From Acidobacteriota bacterium (lineage in GTDB: Bacteria > Acidobacteriota > Terriglobia > Bryobacterales > Bryobacteraceae), in NCBI GenBank assembly GCA_005808475.1, contig SYLY01000026.1, positions 1 through 36,685 of the forward strand: a DNA stretch of 36,685 nucleotides. The letters are read 5' to 3'. Positions 25,730 to 35,683 of this stretch are shown one piece after another (the first letter of the stretch is position 1; every line of letters begins with the position of its first letter). The translations under genes were made by a program, and so were the position numbers. Below the pieces are notes generated by a model, which saw only the letters and a program-made list of their open reading frames with translations, was not told the DNA's origin and ran no database searches.

Positions 25730-28218
25730 GCTTGCGTGCGTTCGCGACCGCCATGCTCGCGGCGCGCATTCTTTGCTGGCCGGAGACGGCCCATGCTCAG
25801 GAACTGCGTTTCAACGGGGTTCTCTTCGATACGCGGGAGGGCGAGGTTCTGCTCGCGCCGGGCGCATCGAACCGGCTGGAGATCTCCCGTTCCCGCGAGG
25901 TGGATCCGGGCGAAGCCCTGAAGGTGACGTGGGAACTCCGCACAGGGGATGGCAGAAGGCGCTCGGGAACGGATCGGATCGCTAGCGGAGCTTCGCGGAC
26001 GGTTTGCGAACTGGGACCGTTGGCCGCCCCGCCAGTTTACGAGTTCGAAGCAGGAGAGGTGTTTCAGCGGGGCTATCGCCTGACGGTTCGACTGTCGGAT
26101 TCAACCGGCCGTTCCGTGCGCTCGTGGTCGTTCTATCAGGAGCACGGCAAGACGCCGTCCGAGGTACAGCAGGGCATGGGCGAGGTGGAACCGCTCGCCC
26201 AACGGATTCGCCTTGTCTCCGGAGAAAACCAGCGGCTGGTGTACAACCCTCGATTCGGCGCACTGGCGCCGCTTTCGCTGCGGTTGGGAGAATCGGTGCT
26301 GACCAGCCAGGACGATCTCGAGATCCGCGCCAAACTGAACACGGGTGAAGTTCCGGAACAGATGCGCTGCGTTCTCCGCGTAGCGGCGGCGGACGGGAAG
26401 GAGCTGTGGCGGAAGGAGGTCGATTTGAGGAAGGGCGCGGAATGGTCCATCTATCGCGTCGACGCTTCGAGTTGGTCCGCGGGAGACTACCGGGTCGACC
26501 TCTGGCCGATCGTCGAGGGGAGGACATGGGATGAGGGACCTCGGCTCCGCTACCGCCGGCGCACTCCCAGCGGCAAAGAGTTGCTGGTGTCGCCAGTAGC
26601 GCCTTGGCAACTCGAACGCGACGCGAGCCGGGCGGAGATCGTTGTTCGCGAGTTCCAGGCTCCGCCTTCGGTCCTGCGGTCCGCGACGAAGGGGCACTAC
26701 GCCGTTTTCGCTACTTTTCGCGGCGAGGGAGGGCTGATCCAAGTGGGACGCCAGGGGTTGATTCGAGGAGTCGCGCTCAGCAACCTCTCGAACGAAGTGT
26801 TTGTCGAGGCCGCGGACCTGACCGGCGAGGAGATCCGGATCCATCCGAGCCGCGATCCGAAATCCCAAGTGGCTTCCTTGAGGCTGGTTCCCGTCACCGC
26901 TGCGTCCGCACAGCGCCTGACACACACACTGGCCAATCCCCCGATGCCGCTTTACTCGGTTAACGACTGGGCGGAGTATTTCGGCATGAGCTGGTCGCGG
27001 CTCTTGCCAGACCAGTTCACCTCGATTGTCTGCGTGCAAGCGGAATTCGGCTTCCGGACCGTCGGATGGTCGGTGGGCCGTTCGTGGGTCGAGTACCCGA
27101 GCAAGCTGCCGGCTGCCCGCGTCTTTCCCTGCGTCCCGTACGACCGGGCGAAGGTCAAGGACCCGTACGACTACGGACCGCGCATCGTCATGATGAACGA
27201 GCATGACCCGCTGGCCGGCGCGTATGCCGGCGGCAAGCATTGCCAGACGCAGGTGTGGCCGTGGCTCGGGATGCACCGCCACTATGGCGTGAACTCGTAC
27301 GGAGGCATCTTCTCCTGCCCCTTCTACCGCGAGCACCCGGAGTGGCGGCAGGTGAGCAAGGATGGTAAGCCGTCCGGACTCAGCTTTTACTATCCGGAGG
27401 TCCGCAAGGAGAGAGTCGATATTCTGGTCGAGGTCGCCGAGCGCGGCGCGGATGGATTGTTCGTGGGATGCGACCGGCAGGTCCCGATGCTGCGGTATGA
27501 GCCCCGAATGGTCGAGGAGTTTCGTACGAAAACCGGGATCGACGCGACTGCGATTGATGCCTCAGCCGGGCCGGCCTACGAAAAGTGGATCCGCTTTCGG
27601 GCCGCGTTCTTCACCGAGACCTTACGGGAACTCAAGCGGCGACTCGGCCCCGTACGGACTGGCAGGAACGCGCGCATCCCGGTCGGCGTTCGTATCCCGG
27701 CCGGAGGGCTCTTCCTGAACTTGGCTCAGGGGCTGGATGTCGAGACATGGTGCAGGGAGGGATTGGTCGACCTGATAGACCTCGATCCGCTGGAGGAGGC
27801 TCCGGGGGAGGGCAGCCAGGACGTGCGGCCGTATCTCGCGCTGGGCCGTAAACACGGCATTCCCGTAATTGGCGGCGTGGGCTCGACAGCCTTCCGGGAC
27901 CTCCGCGTATTCGGCCTGCGGACCTGGCAATACTCGGTCATCACAGCCGGACTCAAACGCGCCCAGGGACTGCATCGAGCCGGCGTCGACGGCGTGAATA
28001 CGTTCGAGACCGAGGTGCTGACGTGGACCGATCCCGTCCGCTTCGCGGTGGCTCTTTACGGGCATCCGGCGGAACTCGACCGCTTTCTCGAAGAATCAAA
28101 CATCGAGGCTGTCTATCCGGTCGACGCGAGCAACGCGGCCGCGGGTCACGACAACCACTCCGTCTGGCGTCCTGGTTGGACTTGGTCGATGCACGGGTTC
28201 GGAGCGAGGTCGTTCTGA
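25726..28218 (+). CDS. Secreted TIM-barrel glycosidase-like protein (gene A)
   Basis: 830 aa. Signal peptide to about AHAQ (residue 25). Residues of about 30-400 are beta-rich modules. The C-terminal 420 residues look like a (beta/alpha)8 barrel of the GH10-like or GHL group: TVGWSVGRSWVEYPS, RIVMMNEHDPLAG, YREHPEWRQVSKDGKPS, GADGLFVGCDRQVPMLRYEPRMVEEF, IPVGVRIPAGG and GVDGVNTFETEVL. HPEW followed by a strand ending in D-R is typical of uncharacterised secreted hydrolases. Activity not assigned. The start overlaps the FG-GAP stop (ATGA). The last 185 bp and the junction with the following ATG are repeated at 32218-32416. Confidence 0.78.
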   Translation: MSLRAFATAMLAARILCWPETAHAQELRFNGVLFDTREGEVLLAPGASNRLEISRSREVDPGEALKVTWELRTGDGRRRSGTDRIASGASRTVCELGPLAAPPVYEFEAGEVFQRGYRLTVRLSDSTGRSVRSWSFYQEHGKTPSEVQQGMGEVEPLAQRIRLVSGENQRLVYNPRFGALAPLSLRLGESVLTSQDDLEIRAKLNTGEVPEQMRCVLRVAAADGKELWRKEVDLRKGAEWSIYRVDASSWSAGDYRVDLWPIVEGRTWDEGPRLRYRRRTPSGKELLVSPVAPWQLERDASRAEIVVREFQAPPSVLRSATKGHYAVFATFRGEGGLIQVGRQGLIRGVALSNLSNEVFVEAADLTGEEIRIHPSRDPKSQVASLRLVPVTAASAQRLTHTLANPPMPLYSVNDWAEYFGMSWSRLLPDQFTSIVCVQAEFGFRTVGWSVGRSWVEYPSKLPAARVFPCVPYDRAKVKDPYDYGPRIVMMNEHDPLAGAYAGGKHCQTQVWPWLGMHRHYGVNSYGGIFSCPFYREHPEWRQVSKDGKPSGLSFYYPEVRKERVDILVEVAERGADGLFVGCDRQVPMLRYEPRMVEEFRTKTGIDATAIDASAGPAYEKWIRFRAAFFTETLRELKRRLGPVRTGRNARIPVGVRIPAGGLFLNLAQGLDVETWCREGLVDLIDLDPLEEAPGEGSQDVRPYLALGRKHGIPVIGGVGSTAFRDLRVFGLRTWQYSVITAGLKRAQGLHRAGVDGVNTFETEVLTWTDPVRFAVALYGHPAELDRFLEESNIEAVYPVDASNAAAGHDNHSVWRPGWTWSMHGFGARSF

Positions 28219-28232
28219 TGCGTCTGTTCGTG
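28033..28232 (+). repeat. Direct repeat, copy 1: 3' end of gene A plus start of an FG-GAP gene
   Basis: These 200 bp match 32218-32416 at roughly 90 percent by eye, same orientation. They cover the last 60 codons of gene A, its TGA, and an overlapping ATG with the first five codons (MRLFV) of an FG-GAP gene. After those codons this copy jumps into a fucosidase fragment, whereas the second copy continues into the full FG-GAP gene. Confidence 0.85.
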
Positions 28233-28417
28233 GCAAGCTCGACATCCTTTGGCACGACGGCGGCCGGCCCATGGAAGCCGAGCAATGGGAGGCCGAGAAG
28301 CCGAGCAAGATGATCTTCGAGTTGCAGCCGGACATCATCGTCAACGACCGCGGCGCGCTTCCGGGCGATTTCTCGACTCCCGAACAAAAGTCGAAGCCGT
28401 CCGAAGAAGAAGCAAGC
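28232..28417 (+). pseudogene. GH29 fucosidase internal fragment (nucleophile region)
   Basis: The frame starting at 28232 reads GKLDILWHDGGRPMEAEQWE, then EAEKPSKMIFELQPDIIVNDRG and FSTPEQK. This aligns with residues of about 192-247 of the intact GH29 protein of this window (GKIDIMWWDGTWP to FSTSEQK). It includes the nucleophile Asp. There is no start region before it and no C-terminus after it. It is spliced directly onto MRLFV of a broken FG-GAP start on the left, and runs in frame into the next gene's ATG at 28418. Confidence 0.8.
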
Positions 28418-31400
28418 ATGAGAGGCAAGCGGATTGCGATTGCCGTACTTCCCGCCGCGCGGTGGATCTGTTTGGCCTTGTTGTGCCCGTGGATGGCCGC
28501 CGGCGGCGCGCGGCCGGACGGGTTGCTGTTCCGGGCCTCGCTGGACCGTGCGCTGGCGGCCGATTTCGCCGCGGGAGACTCCCGCCCCTTGGTCAGCCAG
28601 GACGTGCACCTCGCCGATTCCGCGGCCGCCATCCCGCGGACGGCCGTGCTGGCCTATGACGCGCACGCCAATCTCTACGCCGAACAGGGCTCTCTCAGTT
28701 TCTGGTGGCGTCCCGGAGAGTCCCCCGATCCGGTGGGGTTTCCCGTGTTCATGTCGTTTTACGAGCAGGACTCCACCTGGTCCTGCGACTTCCTCCGCGT
28801 GAACTGGGATGGCCGCCGTTTGGTGGCGCGTCTCCGCGACCGCAACCTGACCTTCTACAATGCGGAAGGCCCCGCCGCGCGGCCGCCGGCCGGCCGCTGG
28901 CTGCATATCGCCGTGACGTGGGGGGAGTCCGCCGGGCTGACCCTTTAGCTGGATGGCAACGCAGTGGGACGCGCGCCGGGGCCGCTCGCCCTGGACGCCA
29001 GACTGACTTTTTTTGGCTTTCTGTTGCGCGGCACTCCTCCCCAGTGGGCTGGCGCGCTGAGTCCGGGCGCGATCGATGAGGTGCGCATTTACCGCGTGCC
29101 GCTGGAACCCAGTGAGATTCAAGGGCTGGCGCACCGACTTGACCTGCGGCAGTCCCCGGCGTTGCCGCCGCCACTGTGGGCCCGGCGGTTCGGTTGGCAC
29201 GAGTCGTCCGGAATCCCCACCGCTTCCAAACTCAAAGTGCGGCGGCTGGCGATCCGGGATGCCAGAGTCTTCGGGAAGCTGTGGATGAAGGGCGCCGACG
29301 GTAAGCGGGAGACGCTGTGGCCGATGGCGGACAAGTTCGCCGCCGGGGCGGACGGCCTGTACCTGGAAGAGGGCAAGAACTACCGCGTCTTTCCATCTCG
29401 CGAGCCGATGAACCTGGTGCGCACCACCGGGAATCTCGAGGGCCGCATCCGCGTCGCTCCCCATGGCTCGTATAGCCGGCCTGCCGGGGAATTGCACTAC
29501 CACCGGCTCGCTTCGAGCGGAGTCGCGAAAGAGATCTCCTTCGATCGCCGCGCGGGTATGTTGGGCGACCTCGAGTGTCTCCGTATCGAAGAGACCGCCG
29601 AAGCGACCGCGAGCGGAGCGTGGACCCGATTCGCCGCCGCCGGGCAGCATGCCGGGAAGGATGCCCGGCTGGCCGCGAGGCGTGATCCAGACCGTTTCCG
29701 GATTTGGAGACCCGCGCCGCAGTCGGGCGCGGAATCCGGCCAGGACGCTCCTGGCCTGTACAACTACTTCCTGCTGCCGGTTCCCCAGGAGTCGGCCCTC
29801 AAAGGCGTCCGGCTGCGCCTCCGTTCGGCTCCGAATGAGTTCTATTACGTGGCGGTCGAAGATCCTGTGAACGCCGTCCGGCAGCTTATCGAAATCGATA
29901 TGCGCGCCCGAGAGCACGTTCTGGAGTTGACGATCGAGTTTCCGCCGATCGTCGCGCCGGCCGGCTCGGAGGTGGTGATTACGCTTGCCTCCTCGAGTGG
30001 ACGCGCTCCGGAACTCGAGGTGCAGTTGCTCCCGGACACCTTCGCGAGCGCGCGGCCCGCATATCTCGCGCAGCGAATCCTTCAGATCCGGGACTCTTTG
30101 CAAATGATGAGCGAAGGAAGCCCCTGGGGGATTGTGACCGCCGAACGCCCGCTGCCCGTGGTACGCCGGCAGTTGCGGCAGGTGGACGAACTCTTCGTGC
30201 TGCTCGACGATGTGAGGCGGATCGATCCCGGCAACAAGATCGCCCGCGCCTACCGCACCTGGTTTCTCTTTCGAGAGCCTACTCCCGCTCTCGCGGAAGC
30301 CGCCCCCGATCCTGCCGTCCCCTTGTGGGCTCACCGGCAGATCCGGACCATGGATTTGTTCCGCCGCATTCCCGAGTGGTGGATTGACAACCGCCAGATC
30401 GCGAACGGGGAACTCGGCGGCGGCTTGGGCGACGACACGGACATGATCCAGGACTGGCCGGCCATCGCGCTCATGGACGGACCGGTCGACAAGACCGGGA
30501 AGGCCCTCCGCCGCGTGCTGGACGCCTGCTACCGGGTGGGCATGCTCAGGCAGGGGCTGAACGCGCGGCGTTTGGACGCCCTGCACGCCTACGAAGAAGG
30601 AATCAACGCCCAGGCGCCCGCTTTCCTGCTGGACTACGGGAATCCCGTGCTCTTCGAACGGATGATGGAGACCGCGGCCCACTACGCGCGCCTCACCGGG
30701 ATCAACGCGGCCGGCCACCGGCACATGCGGTCTCATGTGTACAGCGCCACGGAACTGGTGGAAGAAGGCTATCACGCCCGCGAGTTCACCCAATACAGCC
30801 ACCACATCCTCCACCCCGGACTCTACGTCGCGTGGTACAACGGCTCGCCGGCGCTGAAGCGCTTGCTTTGCGAGTTGGGCGACTCGCTGCTGACGCACTG
30901 GAGCAAGGAGCAGTACCCGAAGCTCTCGTCGGTGGTCTTCTTCGCCGATGATCGCGCCGCCGAGCCCTCGCCTCCCGGCTCCATGATCTGGAACTTCTTT
31001 TGGGGCCTACACGACCTCACCGGCGATGAGAAGTATCTATCTATGGCTCCTGCGCCAGGGGAGAAAGCGTCCGACTATGGGACGCTCTCCATGATCAACG
31101 GCCCATGGCTGAGTCTCTTAGATCGGGCAGCGCATGCGCCGGGACTCCGTGCCACCGCCGCGCAGTTTGCGGTTCGTGACCGGAACGTGGTCTTCCATCA
31201 TCCCGGACCCGCCATGTCGGCCCTGGCGTGGCGCGCCACCGGCGACCCCGCTCTACTGGAGGAAGCCGGCGAGGCCCTCGTCAGAACCATGACGCCCCTG
31301 ACGGACGTGCTGACCGAAGGGCATCTCTACACGGACCGTGTGCCTATCCCGACTCTTGGTATGCAGATCCAGCGGATGGGCGGAGTGGCGCACTACCGCA

Positions 31401-32026
31401 ATTTCCCTTACCCCGGCCACTCCGTCAGTTGGGAGAACACCGGAAGCGAGTTGGCCGCGCTGGTTTCCGATTCCCGGCCGGACTTTCTGCGCTGCCTGCT
31501 GTTCAACGCCGGCCTCCGATCACGCAACGTCACTGGCCGCGTGTGGCAATTGGAGCACGGCCGTTACGAGGCCACCATGCGCGACTCCGCCGGCCGGCTC
31601 TTGTGGAACCGCACCTTGCGCCTCAAACGCCATTCAGCCGTGGAGTTGCCCTTGCCGCCAAGGACCGAAGTAGCCATTGAGTTTCGGCGCATCGAGAAAC
31701 TCGTGCCGCTCCACGCCCTGCCGGACTTGGCCGTAGCCTCCGAAGAGATCGGCATCACCGGCGGCCTGGAGATCCCTGTACACAACATCGGCGGAGCGCC
31801 CTCCCAACCGTATTCTGTCTCAGTCGCCGATGACCGTGGAAGAGTCCTGGCCGAGCAGAGCTATCCCGGACTGGAGGCTCCGTCGGACTTGAAACCCAGG
31901 GTGAGGATAGCTCGATTTGCCGGGGTTCCAGAACGCCGTGGCCTGCGTGTGCGTGTGCGCCAGCAGGGTCTGGCGGAAGAGGTTTGCGACACCAACAACG
32001 AAGCCGCTCTAGGAGCAAATCCATGA
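28418..32026 (+). pseudogene. LamG/CARDB large secreted protein interrupted by one amber codon
   Basis: 1203 codons including the final stop, in one frame except for a TAG at 28946-28948 (codon 177). Signal peptide: the first 32 residues, hydrophobic core WICLALLCPWMAA. The N-terminal LamG/concanavalin-like domain (about 35-235) is cut by the TAG in its middle: LHIAVTWGESAGLTL, stop, LDGNAVGRAPGP. Homologous domains usually have an aromatic residue there (LTLYVDG), so a TAT/TAC to TAG change is the simplest explanation. The long central part is helical, toroid-like (NGELGGGLGDDTDMIQDWP, EEGINAQAPAFLLDYG), reminiscent of polysaccharide lyases or alpha-toroid glycosidases. The C-terminus is a CARDB-like module (LEIPVHNIGGAPSQPYSVSV). 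A separate second ORF from 28964 is the less likely alternative. Its stop overlaps the next ATG (ATGA). Confidence 0.75.
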
Positions 32027-32289
32027 TTCGCTCAGCTACTGCCATTCTGATCGTTTCCGGGTTCCTGGCGCCTCGTTCACCAACTACAAGATCACCAACA
32101 CGCCTTACGGCAACGACACCATCGCCATGCTGGCGCCTGCATACCTCAAGCAGGACCTGCCTCTGGGCTCTTACTACTCGCCGCCCGACATGCGCCGCCC
32201 CGGTTTCCGCGATACCTCCCGTCCGCTTCGCGGTGGCGCTGTACGGGCGTCCGGCTGAACTCGACCACTTCTCGAAGAATCGATCCTAG
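32023..32289 (+). pseudogene. Broken ORF: signal-peptide start fused out of frame to fucosidase and gene A pieces
   Basis: An ATG overlapping the previous stop begins MIRSATAILIVSGFLA, a credible signal peptide of a lost gene. After about 17 codons the sequence switches to a GH29 fragment in another frame and then to the 3' end of a gene A copy (VRFAVALYGRPAELDHF). The 88-codon product is a chimera and probably not functional. Confidence 0.6.
32073..32219 (+). pseudogene. GH29 fucosidase internal fragment (middle region)
   Basis: The frame through 32076 reads FTNYKITNTPYGNDTIAM, then LAPAYLKQDLPLGSYYSPPD and MRRPGFRDTS. This is typical of GH29 and corresponds to residues of about 122-163 of the intact enzyme here. 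It is cut on both sides: on the left by a foreign signal-peptide start, on the right by the gene A repeat. The segment does not overlap the other two GH29 fragments. Confidence 0.8.
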
Positions 32290-32416
32290 AAGCGGTCTAT
32301 CCGGGCGACGCAGGCAACGCGGCCACGGGTCATGACAACCATTCCGTCTGGCGTCCTGGTTGGACTTGGTCGATGCACGGGTTAGGAGGGAGGTCGTTCT
32401 GATGCGTCTGTTCGTG
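32218..32416 (+). repeat. Direct repeat, copy 2: frameshifted gene A tail and FG-GAP start
   Basis: Second copy of 28033-28232. One base is missing relative to copy 1 (GACCACTTCTCG against GACCGCTTTCTCG), so the gene A frame is broken, and the tail contains changes not seen in copy 1. It is therefore the remnant of a diverged paralogue of gene A that once preceded the FG-GAP gene at 32402 with a TGATG overlap, and not a recent identical duplication. Confidence 0.82.
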
Positions 32417-34827
32417 CTTTTGGCTTGTTTGTGTGTTGTCACCTCCACCGGGGCGGCGCCGGAGCCCGAGTGGACGGGGAATGGGCGCTATCGGGTCCTG
32501 GTAACCGTACCTCCCGTCGATATCGGGGACAGACGGTCGGACGAAATGCCTGCTGAGGTTCCCATCGACTTTAAACGGATCCTCGAGGCTGCGGGGTACG
32601 GGGAGCGCGCGAATCTGGCTACGCTCCAGGTCGCCCGTTACGATCCGGCAAGCGGGAGGGCGATGCCGTATGGCAGCTATCTCTACGGCCAAACCGAATA
32701 CGACCGGCCGTTCCAGTGGTATGACGACACGATCCCCGATCCGTTCCCGGATCGCGATCGTTCGGTGAAGAGTCCCTGGGTTTCCCGGCCTCGATGGGGT
32801 GCTTACTACGATGCTATTGGTGAGTGGAAAAGCGGGCGGCTGGCCTGGAGCCACACGCAAGATCGCTCGAGCCCGTCTCACTACGCCGTCTACTTCGACC
32901 TGCTCGCAGCCGGGCAGAAACAATCGGACCCGCCCCCACGCGGCTGGATCGGTGACGGTTCCAAGCGAACCGCCCCGTTCGGGCCGCAATCGACCGGGCT
33001 CTACCATGCCGATTGCCAGATGGCAGACTTGAACCAGGATGGCCTGCTCGACCTGATCTGCGGGGCGTCACGCGGCGGAATCCTGTGGTATGAAAACCTG
33101 GGCGCTCGCCAAAAGCCCAGGTTCTCCGTAGCGAGGCTACTGTTCCACGACGATGGCAAGCCGATCGACCCCGGCTTTCTTTCCACGCCGGCCGTCACCG
33201 ATTGGGACCGCGACGGAAAACTGGACCTGATCGTTGGCGCGAACAAGGGGTGGATTCACTTCTATCGCAACACTGGCACGAATGCCTCGCCGCGCTACCA
33301 GGACCTGGGGCCGCTACAGGCCGATGGCAAGGACCTTCGAACCCCGGCGACTCCCGTGCCGGAAGTGGAGGGGCCCAAGGGGGAAGCGATCTACAAAGAG
33401 GACTACCAGCCCTATTGCGCGATCGTCGATTGGGACGGCGACGGCGACGACGATCTGCTGGCGGGCGGCAACGTCACCGGCCGGGTCTTCTGGTACGAAA
33501 ACACGGGCCGCCCAGGGAGGGAACGCCCACTCTCCACTTCAGAGGACATCTGATGGCTGACGGGAAGCCGCTCGACGTCGGCTGGTCGGCCAATCTCACG
33601 GCCGCCGACCTCGACGGCGACGGAGATCCGGACCTGGTTGTCGGCCATGAGCGCAAGTGGGGTAATGAGACGCCTCCCGAGATCGTGGAGGACTACCTGG
33701 CCTATTTCGAGAATGCCGGAACGCGGACGGCCCCGGCCTTGACGATGAAACCACTGCCGCGGATCGGGAAGTTCCCAAACGAGATCGTCGCCAGTCCGAC
33801 GATGGCTGACTGGGATGGCGATGGCGACCTGGACTTGGCGGTCTCGTCCTACCTTGGTCCAATCTACTTGTTTGAAAACATCGGAACCCCGCGGCGGCCG
33901 AAATTCGATGTGCGCCGCCATGACCGGCTCAAACTGCCCTGGAGCAACGATCTTCTCCCCTACGCCACGGAATTGACCGACTGGAACGGCGACGGGATCC
34001 TCGACCTCGTACAGGGTCATACCTATGCCCTCGGGAAATCCAACCAACTCCCCTGGAAGTTCGCGCCGTTCCGTTCCATTCTGCCCGAGGAGCAGGTGAT
34101 CGACCACCGCTCCTGGCGCGGAGACGACTGGGCGTTCACGGTCGCGGTGGACTTTGATCAGGACTCCCGCAAGGACATCCTTTTCGGGGACTACTGGGGA
34201 CACGTCTGGTTTCACCGGAACACCTCGTCGGGAGGCGATATCTCGTTCGACACGACAGGGGTGCTGATCCGGACAGAACAGGGAATCCCCGTAACCGTGG
34301 GACGCACCAAGTCTGGGGGCTATGACTTCGATACCATGCAAGGCCCGCGGACGTCTCTGGTGGCCGCCGACTTCGACCGCGATGGCAGCGTCGACCTGGT
34401 GGTTAACGACGTCTTTGGGCACTACTATCTCTGCCGGCGGCGAGGGCACGGGAAGATGCCCGTGGTGGAGTCGCAAGTTCTCATCGCGGACGTAGCGAAT
34501 TATGCCTCGACCACGGTGGTCGATTGGAATGGCGATGGAAGACTCGATCTGCTGGCAAGTTTGCCCCGGCCGGCCCAGCATCACCTGCTCTTCCGAAACG
34601 CAGGCGGGTCCGGCGGGCTGTTCGCCCCACCCGAGAAGATTGATCTGCCGCAGATTCCCGTGATCGGCTCAGTCGTGCGGGTGTTCCTGACGGACGCGAA
34701 TCGCGATGGGGACCGCGACGTTGTGATGCTGAGCGGCGACGGGTACGATTGCCTGTTTGAAGGCTCGTTCCTGGCGCGCGGCTACGCCAAGGGCGGCTCT
34801 ATCAGGCTGGAGCGGCGAAAACCATGA
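32402..34827 (+). pseudogene. FG-GAP/VCBS repeat protein (B2), frameshifted
   Basis: The start MRLFVLLACLCVVTSTGAAP is a signal peptide. The N-terminal domain and blade motifs closely follow B1: IPDPFPDRDRSVKSPWVSR, PRGWIGDGS, DWDRDGKLDLIVG, DLDGDGDPDLVVG, DWDGDGDLDLAVS and DFDRDGSVDLVVND. The frame from 32402 runs through GRVFWYENTGRPGRE and ends at a TGA at 33551-33553. The rest (TPTLHFRGHLMADGKPLDVGW onward) continues in another frame to 34827. Comparison with B1 places the lesion near 33510-33530 in a G-rich stretch and indicates one missing base. It is either a real inactivating frameshift or a sequencing error. Two hairpins follow the stop. Confidence 0.85.
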
Positions 34828-34828
34828 A

Positions 34829-34866
34829 GGAAGCGGTGCCCGCTTCCCTGCCGCGGGGCCCGCGGC
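34829..34866 (+). terminator. Tandem hairpins after the FG-GAP gene
   Basis: Two bases after the B2 stop, GGAAGCGG-TGC-CCGCTTCC (34829-34847) forms a perfect 8-bp stem. A second GC-rich palindrome, GCCGCGGGGCCCGCGGC, follows at 34850-34866. Neither has a T-run, so they may be a factor-assisted terminator or an mRNA-stabilising end. Confidence 0.45.
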
Positions 34867-34955
34867 CGAACTGAATAGTTCATGCTCTGGTATTCCTGCG
34901 TGACATAGGGTTCGGTTCAATCCGCGGTAAACCTGAAGCTGGCACAAATCCTCTG

Positions 34956-35143
34956 ATGCTCTCCCGTCGAGACTCGATGCTGTGGCTGGGCGCCACAAGT
35001 CTGGCTGTTTCTCTCCCCGCCGCGGGTGCCGCCGGCGAAGCCGAAAGCACGGGGATCATCGCCGGCCGGGTACGCCGTATGACGTGGTGGCACGAGGCCA
35101 AGTTCGGAATGTTCATCCACTTCGGCCTGTTCAGCGTACCGTT
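34956..35143 (+). pseudogene. GH29 fucosidase N-terminal fragment
   Basis: The ATG at 34956 opens with SRRDSMLWLGATSLAVSLPA (Tat-type signal) and reaches MTWWHEAKFGMFIHFGLFSV, the GH29 first-strand motif equivalent to residues 39-54 of the intact enzyme. Similarity stops at about 35141, and the frame runs into unrelated sequence. With the fragments at 32073 and 28232 it makes a non-overlapping N-terminal, middle, nucleophile set in reverse map order. Confidence 0.82.
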
Positions 35144-35307
35144 CCGAAGGTGGTTGGCGACTACGGGAGCGGGTCTGGCGAGTATGTTGAGGAATCGGGA
35201 CCCTTACCGTGCCGCAGACAGGCGTGATCGGTTCGAGCCCGTCGGCTGCAACGCAGTTTGCCACGAGATCTGTCGGTGCACTCGCCGAGCATGCCCAACA
35301 GCCTGCG

Positions 35308-35349
35308 CGCTTGTCCCGTGGTGAACGCTTCCCGTAGTGAACGCTTGTC
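35308..35349 (+). repeat. Short tandem repeat cluster CGCTTGTCCCGTAGTGAA (a)
   Basis: Two and a half copies of an approximately 18-nt unit: CGCTTGTCCCGTGGTGAA, CGCTTCCCGTAGTGAA and CGCTTGTC. The same unit recurs at 35628-35658. Confidence 0.7.
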
Positions 35350-35627
35350 GTTTCTAACCGGCCAATGCCAAGTTTGAGCACCGCCAGCGCCCAGGAAACG
35401 AAAGGAAACGACAGGTCCATTCTTTTTTCGTTCGACCTTGCCTTGGTCGGCCCGCGTGGGGCTCCGGCCCGCAACCCATCCCCTCAAATCCCAACCTTCC
35501 GGCATTGAGGATTCGGCAATGCACTTGGGGCTTGCAATGTGAACTCTGGAAGAGCACACTGGGGCAGCGCCCATGAATCACGCCTCCCGCACCGCTAACC
35601 CAAATCGGTCAGAGATTGGCCGGATAA

Positions 35628-35658
35628 GTCCCGTAGTGAACGCTTGTCCCGTAGTGAA
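35628..35658 (+). repeat. Short tandem repeat cluster CGCTTGTCCCGTAGTGAA (b)
   Basis: GTCCCGTAGTGAA followed directly by a full CGCTTGTCCCGTAGTGAA unit, the same family as the cluster about 300 bp to the left. Confidence 0.7.
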
Positions 35659-35683
35659 TATGAGGGAGAGTGATCCGGGCGCG

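Noticed and set aside
27953..30898. 981-codon minus-strand open frame
   Set aside because: Very long but antisense to gene A's end, the fucosidase fragment and the LamG gene, whose similarities are all on the + strand; composition is typical of a shadow.
35218..35260. tRNA-like T arm (GGTTCGAGCC context)
   Set aside because: Only three of five T-stem pairs form, and there is no anticodon arm or matching acceptor strand; it could be a very old remnant but cannot be supported.
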